Shown here piece after piece: positions 46,480 through 57,756 of a DNA stretch of 64,000 nt. The stretch is taken from contig NC_085890.1 of assembly GCF_035222375.1 (NCBI RefSeq), positions 3,224,001-3,288,000 of the forward strand. The letters run 5' to 3'. This DNA is from Podospora pseudocomata. Lineage: Eukaryota > Ascomycota > Sordariomycetes > Sordariales > Podosporaceae. Within the stretch, counting starts at the first letter, position 1; every line of letters begins with the position of its first letter. The position numbers and the translations under genes were made by a program. Below the pieces are notes generated by a model. That model did not search any database and had not been told where the DNA came from. It saw only the letters and a program-made list of their open reading frames with translations.

Positions 46480-47729
46480 TTGTCTCCTCCAGTCCATACC
46501 CCCAAAGTCGACATCAACAGACCCGAGTTGAAGAGCGTCAAATGATTCTCTGTCAAGCCAAACCCAACCAAGCGCCCCATAATCAACCATATACCAATTA
46601 TACGGATGGTGAAGGTCAGGAACGTCAAACGGCGACGCTCTCCGTTGTTTACTGAACTGACTCACGTGGGTTGACCACGCATGGTTAGGCCCCAGGCTGT
46701 CGACTTTCCCATGCAAATTCCGACCTACCTCTTTCAGTCGGCAGGAAAAATGCACACGAATAATCGCAGATCCTCTCACGCCCAGGTCTCTGTGGTCAAT
46801 GCCCACCCCCGACATGAGCATCAGATCCTCCCGTGCATGCTCCATGAACCACAAAGTTCCCATTCAGGTCATGAACCACGCGATCTTGGCGCACACAGTA
46901 AACTGCCTTACGTTCGTAGACCCGGTCAAGTTGATGCCCGATGAGCCCACTGAGGCATTTGAGCGACGGGTCAAGCTGGGATAGACTGTGACAGTACAAG
47001 AAGTCCAGTGCCGTCATAGCCCCTTCAAGTTCCCAGTTGTGAAGGTTCCGGAAGAATCGTATAGTCAGGCAGGGTGAGGCCATAGTGAAGAGGACGTTAC
47101 TGCCAAGAGCAGGAAAGAAGGCTCGTAGCAAAAGGATGGTCTCAGCACGAATAAATCCTCGCTCAATCATCGCTCGTTCTGTCGTCGACAGTGGTCTGCG
47201 CCTTCTGCCTATGGTGGCCAGTAAAGCCTCGTGGCATTCCGTGCTGGGATTTGGGGGCAATATTGAGTGTGGGCTTCTTCCGGTCAGCCATTGCGGTTCC
47301 CACAACCCCATCCACTCGACAGAGTGGTCTGCCAGCAGTCTTTGGGCACGGAGAACATGTTGAACGAAGTGGCCTGTGGCTACTTCCACACGGCCGAGAA
47401 CGAACATCATCCGGTGGGTTGTGATGGACTATAAATCTGGGCATTCATCGATGATTGCTGTTGCTTCTCTCACTCGGGTGGCGAATGTCCCTCGGTTCGC
47501 GGGCCGTGCCGACACTATAGAGGCGAGCGAAGGTAATTGCTGCTTTCTAACCTTCGACTGTGAGTCTCCGTGTTACGCGACGGGTTACGTACTGGTCGCA
47601 GATATACTGGTGGAGGCCGGAATTGGTTCGGAAAAGAGCACCAATTTCGGCCATCGAGCAGTAATCCAGGATCTAGTCCATAGCCGGTGTGACCCGGGTG
47701 AGCGATATGAGATCGAGATTAGTACCCAT
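46480..47729 (-). pseudogene. F-box-like family, copy B (several stops)
   Basis: Reads from ATG 47729 as MGTNLDLISLTRVTPAMD-stop-ILDYCSMAEIGALF, against MARDLNLLSLMGVSLAMDNIIDKCAMDDVL in intact copy C. It goes on QYICDQYVTRRVTRRLTVEG-stop-KAAITFARL (C: STYLARRARRKFTREGLKVALIFVRL), then DECPDL-stop-SITTHRMMFVLGRVE (C: DEEQDLLSITTPRILFDLCRVE). Three in-frame stops fall exactly on aligned positions. From 47410 to 46796 it is open (RRRRPLSTTERAMIERGFIRAE), and a later frame change leads to DSLGPNHAWSTHVSQF and ALQLGSVDVDFGGMDW (C: DPLGPNAAWSAYASQF, ALQLGSV). Copy B is therefore a dead paralogue lying head-to-tail with copy A, with 3' limit uncertain. Confidence 0.75.
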
Positions 47730-48617
47730 CGTGGTTGATCTTGGTAAAGGTGCAATTAGGTGGTCGGAAAAGTAAGAAGATGGCAGTAGATGATGTCGAA
47801 AGAGGTGACAGTGTGGAAAACAAATGTGAGGCACGTGAACCAGAAGATTTCGAATAAATATCTATACTGCGCGATAAGATTTTGTTTTGTCTGTTTGTGT
47901 GGCTCCAGTCTGTGGAGGGCTTCCAAATTACCACCCGTTCGAGGTATTCAAGCCTCCGCGTCACTAAGCTTTTTTTTTCCCCTGTCACAGTGCGCCAGAC
48001 TACTGTTACTCTTGTCCTGCGTCGGGGTCTGGCCTTCTTCTATCTTTTTTTTGCACTTTGCACTTATTGCCCTGGCGCAGTGAAGGTGAAGTTCCTCAAT
48101 TCACCTGGCATCTTTTCTTCTAATCCTGCTCCGATACTATCCTGCCCTTAATCTGCTCCAGACCCACCTTGGAAGGACCCGCGGTCTTGAAAACCTAGTT
48201 CTGTATCGCGAGTGAATTGGCTGCTGGGAGCCAAAAGTGAACCGTAGAGCAAGACTATCCTGCCCTGCCAGTAGCCTGATCCACCTCGAGACGGTCACTT
48301 CCCTCCTGTTCTCCCTGGTCTCTCCTTCCTCCTCTCCCTCTTCTGTCCCCCCATCTTTTCCATCCTCTTTTTTCTGGTCTTCTCCCTCCGCATCTCCCTT
48401 GCTGGGGCTCTTTCCGACTCTTACGAGTCTCTACGACACTGGTGTCAAATACCTACCTGCAGTTCCAGCAATCAACGACGAAGACGGAAAAGGAACTGCA
48501 CAAATCAGAAACTTGAACAGACACTTCACCTCATGTCATCTATCTAAGTTGTTTGGACACATCTCCCCTCTGTCAGTAATGTTTGCTGATTGTCATTAGA
48601 TTTACGTCACCGTCCAG
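47730..48617. other. Divergent upstream region of copies B and C, with pyrimidine tract
   Basis: 888 bp between the starts of the minus-strand copy B and the plus-strand copy C. A long C/T-rich tract (about 48286-48425) precedes copy C, as is common in promoters or leaders of filamentous-fungal genes. A 120-codon frame at 48237-48599 runs through the tract and is low complexity, so it is not called. Confidence 0.45.
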
Positions 48618-50084
48618 ATGGCCCGTGACCTGAATCTTTTGTCGTTGATGGGAGTGTCATTGGCCATGGACAATATCATTGATAAATGCGCCATGGATGA
48701 TGTCCTAACTCTCTATCGGACACAGAGATTTCTAAATGACTACATTTCTACATACCTGGCCCGGCGAGCCAGGAGAAAGTTCACCAGAGAAGGTCTTAAA
48801 GTGGCCTTGATTTTCGTCCGCCTGTGTGACATGGCTAGGCATTGTCAGCTCGAACATCCTACAAGTCAGGACACTAAGTTGGCCATGCAGATCCTCGATG
48901 AGGAGCAAGACCTTCTTTCGATTACCACACCGCGGATTTTGTTTGACCTCTGCCGTGTTGAGGAGCTCGCGGCAAGGTTTGTTCGATTTGTCTTGCGGAT
49001 CCAACGACGACTTGCCGATAAAGCCGAAAGATGGATCCGAGTTGAGGAACCTGCGTGGCTCGCACCGATGTTGAAACCCAAGTTCCGGTACTTCGACAAA
49101 CATGTTTACGAAGAGAAATTGAGGACCCTGAGCACTGCCGTTGGAAGCCATCGACGGCCCCTCTCCGAAACCGAGGTCGCCAGGCTAGAAAGGGCATTCG
49201 TTCGAGCAGAATTGCTGTTCTTTCTACATGCTGTTTTTTCCAAGGATATCACAGACAGAGCCTTTCACAAAATGCATCGTTGGGAAGTCGAGGAGCTTCT
49301 CTGCGCACTCGATTTCATGGAATGCCAAGGCCTGCGTCGGCTCACTCACGACACGCGCACCAAAGCACTCAGATGGCTTTTCAGATATCAGATCAGCCAG
49401 GCCTTCTATCGACACTTCGTAAGTATTTATTGTTGTATCAGTCCCGAGACAGTTGCCGGCTAACCATCTTGGTCCCTTGCATAGTACGATAAGCACTACG
49501 CTTCCAGGCAACAAAGACTACGGTTTACTGATGTTCCATTTAACCATGACGGCCATTCTAAGCTTTCGCAAGTCCAAGGTCAAGATCATTCCGACGACAT
49601 CAAATGGAATGTGCCCAAGTGGACGGACCCTCTCGGACCCAATGCCGCATGGTCAGCCTACGCAAGCCAGTTCCCAATCCAGGTTGAAGATCGAAACAAC
49701 ACCCGGATGACCCTGTCACAGCCAAGGTTCTTTCGCGCCCCAGGGATCTACGAGGATTTCGTTTGCATCCAGAACTACCGATGCCTGGCCTGGGTGATGT
49801 GGGACGCGGATACAACGGCGGCACTCCAGCTTGGATCAGTTGAGACCACGACCTCCCAGATGCCGCCTCCTGTCCTCCAACTGGTTAACTTGGCTAAAGC
49901 CCTCGGCAAGAATTCGTATGAACGTTTCTTGGAGTCCACAGGAACGATCAAGTATAGCCCGCTGCAGCTGTATGATCTCGGCTTAGACAGTCAGGTTCTC
50001 GACCCTGGGGAAATTCCGGAGATTCCAGTGGTCCGAAAGGCTATCAGGGATGAGGACGTCAGAAAGGCAGTAGCTGAGTTTTGA
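48618..50084 (+). CDS. F-box-like family, copy C (intact), 466 aa
   Basis: Two exons, 48618-49418 and 49485-50084, joined by a 66-nt intron (GTAAGT..CATAG), give 466 residues. The first 60 residues (LSLMGVSLAMDNIIDKC, DDVLTLYRTQRFLNDYISTYLARRARR) have the pattern of a divergent F-box: a helix with ..DNI(I/L)D.., an acidic turn, then the R..ND Y..YL.RRA stretch usual for fungal F-box-like proteins. F-box proteins bind Skp1 and bring targets to SCF ubiquitin ligases; that role is inferred from pattern only. The rest is a helical domain (AARFVRFVLRIQRRL, SHRRPLSETEVARLERAFVRAELLFFLHA) and a C-terminal part with WNVPKWTDPLGPNAAW. No membrane or secretion signal. It is the only undamaged member of four in this window. 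Confidence 0.85.
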
Positions 50085-51224
50085 TCTGCTTGGAATGGAA
50101 CTTGGGTAGGGTGGTAAAGACGAGTTGGATTGGTCACGGAGATGCTTGTAGGACTCATGTTAGCAATAGCACTAGATTGATGCGGATTCTAGTGAGTCTT
50201 CGGCTAAGCGATGTGGTTCTATCAGGTGCTTTGATTAGTTAAACAATACATGATCGGCATGTATAAAGGTGCGACTCTACCTACTTAAATCAGAATTTCA
50301 CTACAGCCCTGGTGAGAGTGGCAAAGACCTCGGTCTACGGCTACTACCCTAATGCAACTTATGTCTGACGATAGCTTCATTGAGAGATATTGGGTGTAGG
50401 AGGGCTCGGCACTCGTCCTGGATATATTGCGTTTATTCCAGCGTTTCTTTTTAGATCTTGGGATATATGTTGGTTGAATTTCTACCTTCTTTCATGCTTT
50501 CTTTTCCTTTGTTTTCTAGCCGATCAATTCTACTTATTTTTCGCCCTCATCTCGACCTTCACAGCATATGAATCCCACCATTCAGTATGAGGACGATGTC
50601 ATGATCCAGGTCCTTCAGCTTGTAGCAATCAAACCGACGACCTCCCCGAGATCCCATCTTGCCAAGGAGTCATCACTGATGCCAAAAGATATGGCATGCA
50701 CGCCATGAAGTTTATGTGGTTCGACCATGTCGAGGCAGGTCATGACCCCCTGTGGGACGAAGGCAGCAGCGGTCTACCTACCTACCTACCTGGCCACCGC
50801 CGTTGTAGGCAAATAAATGCACAGTGTCACATAGCGAAGCTACTGCGTCTCCCTATGCGAATGTCCTGCGTGCCTTGCATGTGTCGTCGAAAAAGAGTGG
50901 AATCTTGCGGCACGGATTTAATCCTTGACATTGAAACTATCACGATGATTCGCCAGTACAACTAAAGCGTCACCACGGCCCGCGCACACGGCCTGATAGT
51001 GGAGTCAACGACGTTGTACTCATTTTAGCAGGGTGTGATTATGGTGAACTTTTGTCAATAGCCTCGAACCGTTCAACCAATAGCCCCTACGCAACATGCC
51101 TTGAAGATGTTTTTAAAGACATGCGCGCCCAGTATGGTCAGACTCGCAAGTTTTCTCTCCCACCATCCGTCACTCTTTTGATCATCAGTCATTCATTTGA
51201 TCACCCTTTCACTCATTACCAAAA
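50085..51224. other. Intergenic stretch, possible relic
   Basis: A string near 50568-50765 (MNPTIQYEDDVMIQVLQLV in one frame, then QGVITDAKRYGMHAMKFMWF in another) has some coding character, but no family is assigned and no intact frame exists. CTACCTACCTACCTACC at 50775-50791 is a small simple repeat. Nothing else seen. Confidence 0.35.
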
Positions 51225-52129
51225 ATGCGCTCATTCTCATCAGCGGCGGGCATCGGGGCCCTCGTGTTCGGTTTGGTTGGTGTGTGCTCAGCAACATCGG
51301 GTGTTGACACGAGTGTTCCTGGGTGGGATAGAGCGCTGCAACAGGAAGGATGGACGTGTCTCACGCCACCCCGCCGCACCCAGCCCGGCAGAAGTGTATC
51401 TTTCGGTTCGTTCCAGCCCGACCCGATTCTTGTTCAATCAGATGCTAACATCTCACAGGCAACACCGTCTGCCCCGGCCAGATCAACACCTGTGAGGCCC
51501 TGTGCAAGTCAAGAGGAGGCGTCGTCGAAGGCGAGAACGCCTGCGTGTCCAACAACGGCGGCGTCGACAACCCCTTCAACTCCAACACCTACTGCTTCAT
51601 CTGCAACTGCGAGGACGGCGCCCTCCCCGATCTCGAGACCTACTACGACACAGTTCCTCGCTACTACTGTGGGATCCGGAGCCAGAACTGCTTCTACGGC
51701 TACAACCAAGGTGGACAGTTGCCGCCTGACGGGGCTTGCCGTTGTCCCGAGGCCGAGTATGCGGTTCCCCCTTCTTGGTACAGCTTGCTGCCGAAGACGA
51801 CAAGTACCTCGACTGTGATCCCGCCTTCGTCAACCTCTGTTCCAGTGCCCCAGACGTCGACCTCGGCCGCCGAGACATCATCAGCCAGTGAACCTGTCAC
51901 TGTTACTGATACAGTGATCCCGAACACGAGCACCGGGTTGACAACCATCGAGACAATCACCACGGCCCCCACTTCTCAGTCGACTTTGGTGGTGATTGAG
52001 ACGACTACTTCCATCTTCTCCAACGGGACTGCGCCCGTGCCAACCCAGAAGCCAATCCTTACCGGAGGATCTACCAGACCAGTGGTCGGCGTGGTTGGCG
52101 CCATGGTGGCCGCCTTGCTGGCGATGTAA
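51225..52129 (+). CDS. Secreted cysteine-rich GPI-anchored protein, 283 aa
   Basis: Two exons, 51225-51405 and 51459-52129, give 283 residues. A signal peptide (1-24, ending VCSATS) precedes a Cys-rich domain of about 110 residues (NTVCPGQINTCEALC, NTYCFICNCEDG, RYYCGIRSQNCFYGYNQ, GACRCPEAEYAVP). The spacing is like fungal CxxQxxxCxxLC ectodomains of unknown function (DUF7707-like), though I cannot confirm membership. A Ser/Thr-rich stalk follows (about 165-255), then NGTAPVPTQKPILTGGST and a short hydrophobic tail (VVGVVGAMVAALLAM), the layout of a GPI-attachment signal with the omega site around the GGS. It should sit on the plasma membrane or cell wall. Partner and role unknown. Confidence 0.86.
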
Positions 52130-52384
52130 TGCACATTGCAAACTGCATGGATAAGTCTCTGGGAAACGTATACACCACAGGACTTGGACATAGTTCATGG
52201 ACCTTTATTGTAGGCCGAATATAATAGATAATACATATGCGGAGACTGTTAGCTAGTTCTCCGGGGCGATCAATGTTTCCCTATTAGAGTACAACCTCTC
52301 TTAAACTCAAAACCCCACTCATAGCTACAATACATTATTCCTGTTAAACCAAGAAAAGGACTCTCAAAGCTTTCACACCTCCCC

Positions 52385-55122
52385 TCAAGCCGTCGGCCTC
52401 CCCGGACACAAATTCTGCGGCTTGATCCCCTCCCTCGGCGCACACAACCCCACAAAATCATGCTTCCTGCTCTTGGTCACAGCCTCATACCTCAGATCGC
52501 ACCTCAACGCACCGTTAATCTTGACATCACTAGCAAAATGTGCGCAGGTGTCCACTGCCGGCTTGCAAAGAGGAAGGCAGTACTTTGCCTCGGTCGCCTT
52601 GGGCCTCTCCCCGTTGGCGCAGACGACCTTGATAGGCTCACACATGGAGTTGCTTGGGCACTTGTCACCTGCTCCGCATGGCTCGAGGCCGGTTTTTTTG
52701 ACGGCGAAGCCGGCTACGATGTCGCCTTCGTTGAAGATGGGGACACCGTCGGGGTCTTGGCCGGGGCCGCCTCGGGTAGTCGTAATGTTGATGACTATTT
52801 GGGCGTCTTGAGCGGTGGGCCGGGTGGGAGCTGGGACAGGAGCAGGCTGGTTGGGCAATTTGGCGTATCCCGTCGAGTCGTCGACGCAAAGACCGGGGTC
52901 TGTCCAGGCAGCTTTGGCGACATCGCTCCACAGCTGTGTCATGTTGTAGATGTTGCGGACAGTGTAGAAAATGCGACAGTGGGCGGCCTCGTACTGGAAC
53001 TGCCTCGGGACGTGCTCGGCGTTGGGATCCTTCTCCCAGTCAGACTTGAGGATCTCATCGCGGAGGTTAAGCCCGGCGTGGTGAATCCAGAGCCCGGTGT
53101 CTCTTGTTTCGTAGTCGATGGGAATGTTTGGGAGTGACGAGTTGTCCGGGAGGATTTGGCCGGTGAACTGGAACATCCAGTCGAGAATATGGTTGGAGTA
53201 AGCGCGCGTGCCACGGCTTCCAGAGACAGCTTGCATCGGACCCGTCTCGGGACGGCCACCAGCGACGATGGTACGTACACCCGCTCGGGTCATGAACCCA
53301 ACAAAGAGGGAACAGGTAGACGAGCAGAGGCCATCAGTGAGAATGACGATGTCTTCGGGCTTCCACGCCTGCTTGGTGGTGACAGGATTGCCGCCATAGC
53401 CGTACGGGTCGTCTTCCACTGTCTCGATGCTGAATGCCGAGTAAAGAACTTGATCGTCGAAGAGGTTCAGCCTCTCGACCTTTGAGAACGTATCCTCACG
53501 GTAGCTGGCCGATCCGGGACTGTACTGGGCCCAGTTGTCATACGTAGTGTTTGTAAGAGGGTTGATTTTGGTGGCGACGACAAACTCGTTGGCTGCCTCA
53601 TCCCACTGATCAAACAGTTGCACATCGTCTTCGGGATCCAACCCTTTCCACCACTCAGTAATGGTATCTCCCACCAAATCACCCAGAGGATGGCTTCGTC
53701 TGCGACTGCCAGCCCAGGTCCACGGCAGGGAATCAGGCTCCTGGGGGAAGAAACGACGGAATGTGTCAAAGGCAAGGTTGGGGGATCCACCTCGGTTCTG
53801 TTGGAGATCGATGATGATCTTTTTCACGTTCCTGTCCTCCGCCTTGGTGATGAACTCCTGGACTGTGTTGCTGAAATTCTTGGCCTCTTCGGGGAACTGC
53901 TCGAAGGTCGGGATGGAAAGAATTCCAACGTCATCCTGGAAGTAGCCGGTGACTACTCCACCGCCAGAAATAGTGAGAAACGGCTGCGCAACTTCGGGCT
54001 TTGGGAATGCCTCATCACTCTCTTCTAACCAGTCCGTATCGATCTTGATCTCGATAAGTTTCAAGCCATCCTCTCCTTCAAAGTCAAACACGAGACCGGA
54101 ATCCGATGAGTCCTCGATGACTTCCACTGGCGGCGCTAAGCCGAGGACGAAATAGTTGTAAAAGTCCCCAGCAGTCTCGAGAGGTCCAGGGCTGTGGATT
54201 TGATTCAGGAGAGCGAGCCAGTTGTCGTTCCATTCGGTTCCATCCTCTAGCTTCACGTTAAAAGTGTCGTCAAGTCCATTGCCTGGATAGAACAGGAGTT
54301 GACCGCCCAGAGTGCCGTAGAAGCCCTGGATATCGTTGGTGGGGTGCTCAAACATGTCGTTCCAATCGGCATGACTTTCGAGATAGCCAAACGCGTTCCG
54401 GCTGGAGAACTGGGCAAGGAATTCAGTGGCATCAACACCATTGATGGTCGCCACTGGAGACGGCTCTTCCGCCCAGCCGTTGTTTCGTGCTTTCACAATA
54501 TCATCCTTCAGGTAAATTCTTGGTAGTGTTTTCCCATCCAGAGAGGCAGAGACGAAGTCGAAGGGGCTTGCAAAGCTGAAAGCGGCGGTGATGCCAATGT
54601 AGAGATTGACATGGTCGTCGTGGATGGCGTGGACGATGGAGTGGATGTCGTATTCGAAATCCAATTGTCTGGTGTACTGATCATCGAGGACCTTCTGCTT
54701 GACTCTCCCAAGTTCGGCAACCACGTCGACTGCTGGTTGTTGATACTCGGCAGGAGGAGACTCGAGGTAGGCCAAAGTGCTTTGGAACTGCAAGGTGGTG
54801 TTGTAGTACTCGATGAAACGGAGTCCGACGTCTTTGAGGAAGGGGACGGCGGTTAAACAAGAGTAGACGTCAGAGGCGTTGAATACGGGGAAAAACTCTG
54901 TGATGGCGTCAGTTTCGTCAACATAAATAACTGGGGAAATCCCTCACGTAGCTTGAGGTCCTCCTCAATGATATCGAAGAGCGCACCACATGGTCTACCC
55001 GTATCGTTTGCCGCACGTCGATTGAGTAGACTCGGACGCGGTCCCGGCCTGGCATTGACAGAGTCAAAAAGGCCTGAAAGAACGAAGCTGCTCCAAAGGA
55101 GCAATCTGGGAACGAACGTCAT
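52385..55122 (-). CDS. Secreted S41-type (tail-specific/CPAF-like) serine protease
   Basis: Two minus-strand exons, 55122-54948 and 54897-52385, give 895 residues. A signal peptide (1-24) leads into a Cys-containing N-terminal region, then an interphotoreceptor-retinoid/tail-specific-protease core. Landmarks are HAIHDDHVNLY (possible catalytic His154), KKIIIDLQQNRGGSPNLAFD (about 418-437, the fold's DLRxNxGG-like motif) and ILTDGLCSSTCSLF (about 577-590) with the nucleophile Ser at 584 or 585. This matches the fungal peptidase S41 group that resembles chlamydial CPAF. The C-terminal 170 residues hold eight or more cysteines (PCGAGDKCPSNSMCEPIKVVC) and are probably a separate disulfide-rich module. 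Several N-glycosylation sites agree with secretion. Substrate unknown. Confidence 0.9.
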
Positions 55123-55776
55123 GGTCGTGTAACAGACGCAAACAATAGTCCTTCACAGTTGCTGCCCACATCGTGGCAACGAGGGAGGCCGTCCCTTTTG
55201 CTTAAATCCCATCCCTATTGCTCCCCTCCCGTCCCTCCTAGGCGCATCCTGCAGAGCCGCGAACACGAAAATAGTGTAAGGCAACCTCCAAAGAAAACAT
55301 GCGGTTCTCCGAGTCGTAAAAATCAGCCAATCGCTTATGATCAGTCAGCTTTTAGCCCCCAAACACCCCTCCAATTTCCCTCGACCTATTTGGCAGGTAC
55401 CGCGGACCAGTTACCTTCTTGCTGCAGATAGCAGGTTCCTGCCTAGCTCAATGAAACCGCGCCAAGGCGTGAGGGCCTTGGGGGGCTGAGTGGATCGGTA
55501 CCATGCATTAGCGTATTCAATGTTACCTTGATCCCTTATTTGGGCAGGTGCACCGTGTGTGCTATATGTTCATTGGAAAGCGGCGGCCAGCCTCACCTTG
55601 GCACTCTTATTCTATCCGGTGTCAGATTTTAAGACGCAGGAAGCTGCATGAAGCCATTCCTTCCAACTCCCCTGCTCGATGGCCAAGAACACTATTTGAT
55701 GCTGGTGATATCCAACCCCACTTTCGCACAGGTCCATCACACCATTTGCTATCCGTACACTCATTATCTTATTAGA
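55123..55776. other. Divergent upstream region of the protease and NTPase genes
   Basis: About 650 bp between divergent start codons. The open frame of the NTPase gene extends upstream to an ATG at 55648, but that extension is unlike the rest and is taken as leader. No repeat or clear box seen. Confidence 0.4.
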
Positions 55777-57428
55777 ATGTCTTCACCTTCACAAGTTGTT
55801 GACGGGGTTATCATCTCGTCCAATCCTGCCGACTGCCTGGGACCGCCGGCACCATGGTTTTTTGACTACATTTTTGACAGCTTGGAGTATGATCGCTGGG
55901 TCAAGAGCGTTCCTTCTCGCCTTCTGAGGCTGGTAGGTGGCCCAGGATCCGGCAAGACTTCGTTCGCCGCACTGGCAGTAAACCGTCTCCGACAGAATGA
56001 CCAAGCCCATCATAACCATCAAAAGCCGCCTCTTGTCTTGTCAGTATTTCTCAAGCCGCTCACTGTTCGTGATCCCAGCGCAGCGGTTCACCAGGAACAA
56101 AACGCCATTCCATTCGGCGTTCAATTCTTGGCGGAGATTGAGAGACAAATAGATGCCAAGATTGGTGTCAACAGCGATCTTTCTCCACCTCCCTCCCCTC
56201 AGACTCAGATCGACGGTACAGCACTTCTCAACAGTATCAGATTCAAGCTCTTCCGACTCTCAGACGTCTGGCTTGTGGTGGACGACCTCGACTGTCTGTG
56301 GCCTATCAGGAAAGAATATCTCGAAGTGGAAGAACGACTGGAGCAACTTCGTGGCATTGGCGTCAGAGTCCTCCTCACCTCTCGTACTCCTTTTCAACTC
56401 TCTACTCAGAAACCAATTTGCGACGTTTCTCTCGAGAATGAGTACGATCACGATGAAGAACAACATGAAGGTCGACCTGGTCTGATAACGTGGTGGGAAT
56501 GTAATTTGGACCACGATAGCACTGGAGGGCCCTTCTGGATCTGCCAGAAGTGCAAAGAGGCTGGATATGCTTGTGGGAATGAGTGAGATACCTTCAGCTC
56601 CGTCACATCGATGTGCATTCACTCGCGCATACCCCCGTCACTAACCCCTGCCACAGATCACATTCTCCCCCAGAACTCACCAGCAACCCATTTCCCGTGA
56701 CATTCGATATCAGCAACGCCCCCGAGCCCAGCATGAAATCCTTGATCATCCACAACCTCCAGCTCGAACACGGACGATTCTGGCCGCTCGAACCTCCCTT
56801 CAGATCTCACCAAGATGAATACCCTCCCTTATCCTGCCTTGGCAGACGCTTGATATCCGGTAGTACCACGGAAGAACCCTCAAGAGAGGCCGTCGACTTT
56901 GTGGTCAAGTTGGTCCAGCTGTCTTACGGCAACCCGAGCATGGCCTTGCTTCTGCTGGAGACAATCCACCAGGCCGAGACCCTTGATGCGGCGATTGCCA
57001 AAAGTGACAGGTTCCCGAAGAGCGTCGTGGAGATGTTTGACCGGTTGATAGATGCGCAGATACGAAGTCGGTTACTGGACAAGACGTCGCCAAGAGAGGT
57101 GAGGGCCAGGGCAACGCTAGCGTTGCATGCCATCCGAATTGTGGGCAACGCAGAGAAAGGCCTCAAGTTTTTCGGTATTGAATTTGAGAGTCTTAAGATG
57201 ATGCTTCTGGAAGAAAGTGACAGATGTGGAAGTCATGGATTTGAAGACCTACTCGATTCTGAAGACTTTGAAGTTGTTGACGAGGTAATTGGCGCTGCAG
57301 GGGGCCTGTTGGCAGTTGAAACGATGGGCACTCGGTACTATGTGAGATGCTTTCATCCTGACTTCTACAACTACGTCAAGGAACGGTATAATGAGTTTGT
57401 GTCTGAGTGGGAATGTGAGAAGGAGTAA
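55777..57428 (+). CDS. Compact STAND/NACHT-like P-loop NTPase, 525 aa
   Basis: Two exons, 55777-56582 and 56657-57428, joined by a 74-nt intron, give 525 residues. Near the N-terminus WFFDYIFDSLEYDRWV runs into the Walker A motif GGPGSGKTS (54-62); Walker B WLVVDDLD is at 165-172 and VLLTSR (198-203) is the sensor-like strand. This is the order seen in NACHT-type STAND NTPases of fungal incompatibility and immune receptors, where the helical start (..LL..L.S...DRW) often follows an effector domain. Residues 242-266 hold a C-x13-C-x2-C-x6-C set (WECNLDHD, WICQKCK), probably zinc-binding and inserted in or after the ATPase core. Residues 280-525 are helical, winged-helix/arm-like. There is neither an effector domain before nor a repeat sensor (ankyrin, WD40, TPR) after. 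ATG 55777 chosen because the sequence before it is not protein-like. Confidence 0.85.
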
Positions 57429-57756
57429 GAGAGTAACACGGACGTACCTGATTCTTTCACAAGCTTCCAAGAAATGCAATATCCGTACCGTTTCAAATCT
57501 ATGACAAGAAAATGAAACTGAGATACACGTCTTTCGTTACACTGGGAATCCAGGAACATGCTAGATTCTTGAGGCGACACAAGTCTACCTCTCTTGGCCC
57601 CCACAACCACCCCCTTTCCCCCGCTTTGGTACTAGCCGCCAATCAGCTTCTGTCAGCTTACCTTACCTTAGGCAGCCGTTTTCACAGTCTCATCCCACCC
57701 CATCCATCGTTTCCACTTCTTCCACTGAGCATACACATTTTTGGGTAGGGGACGCA
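57429..57756. other. Short spacer between NTPase and HET genes
   Basis: 328 bp separate the stop of the NTPase from the start of the HET gene on the same strand. It must hold a terminator and a promoter, or the two could be read from one transcript; no clear signal was seen. A C/T-rich run precedes the HET start (57690-57740). Confidence 0.4.

Noticed and set aside
50568-50965. Possible relic of a replication-protein-like gene
   Set aside because: Only a vague resemblance over a few residues in two frames; not enough to name.
55648-55776. Upstream in-frame ATG extension of the NTPase
   Set aside because: The 43 extra residues look like translated leader and are unlike the start of related proteins; ATG 55777 gives a natural N-terminus.
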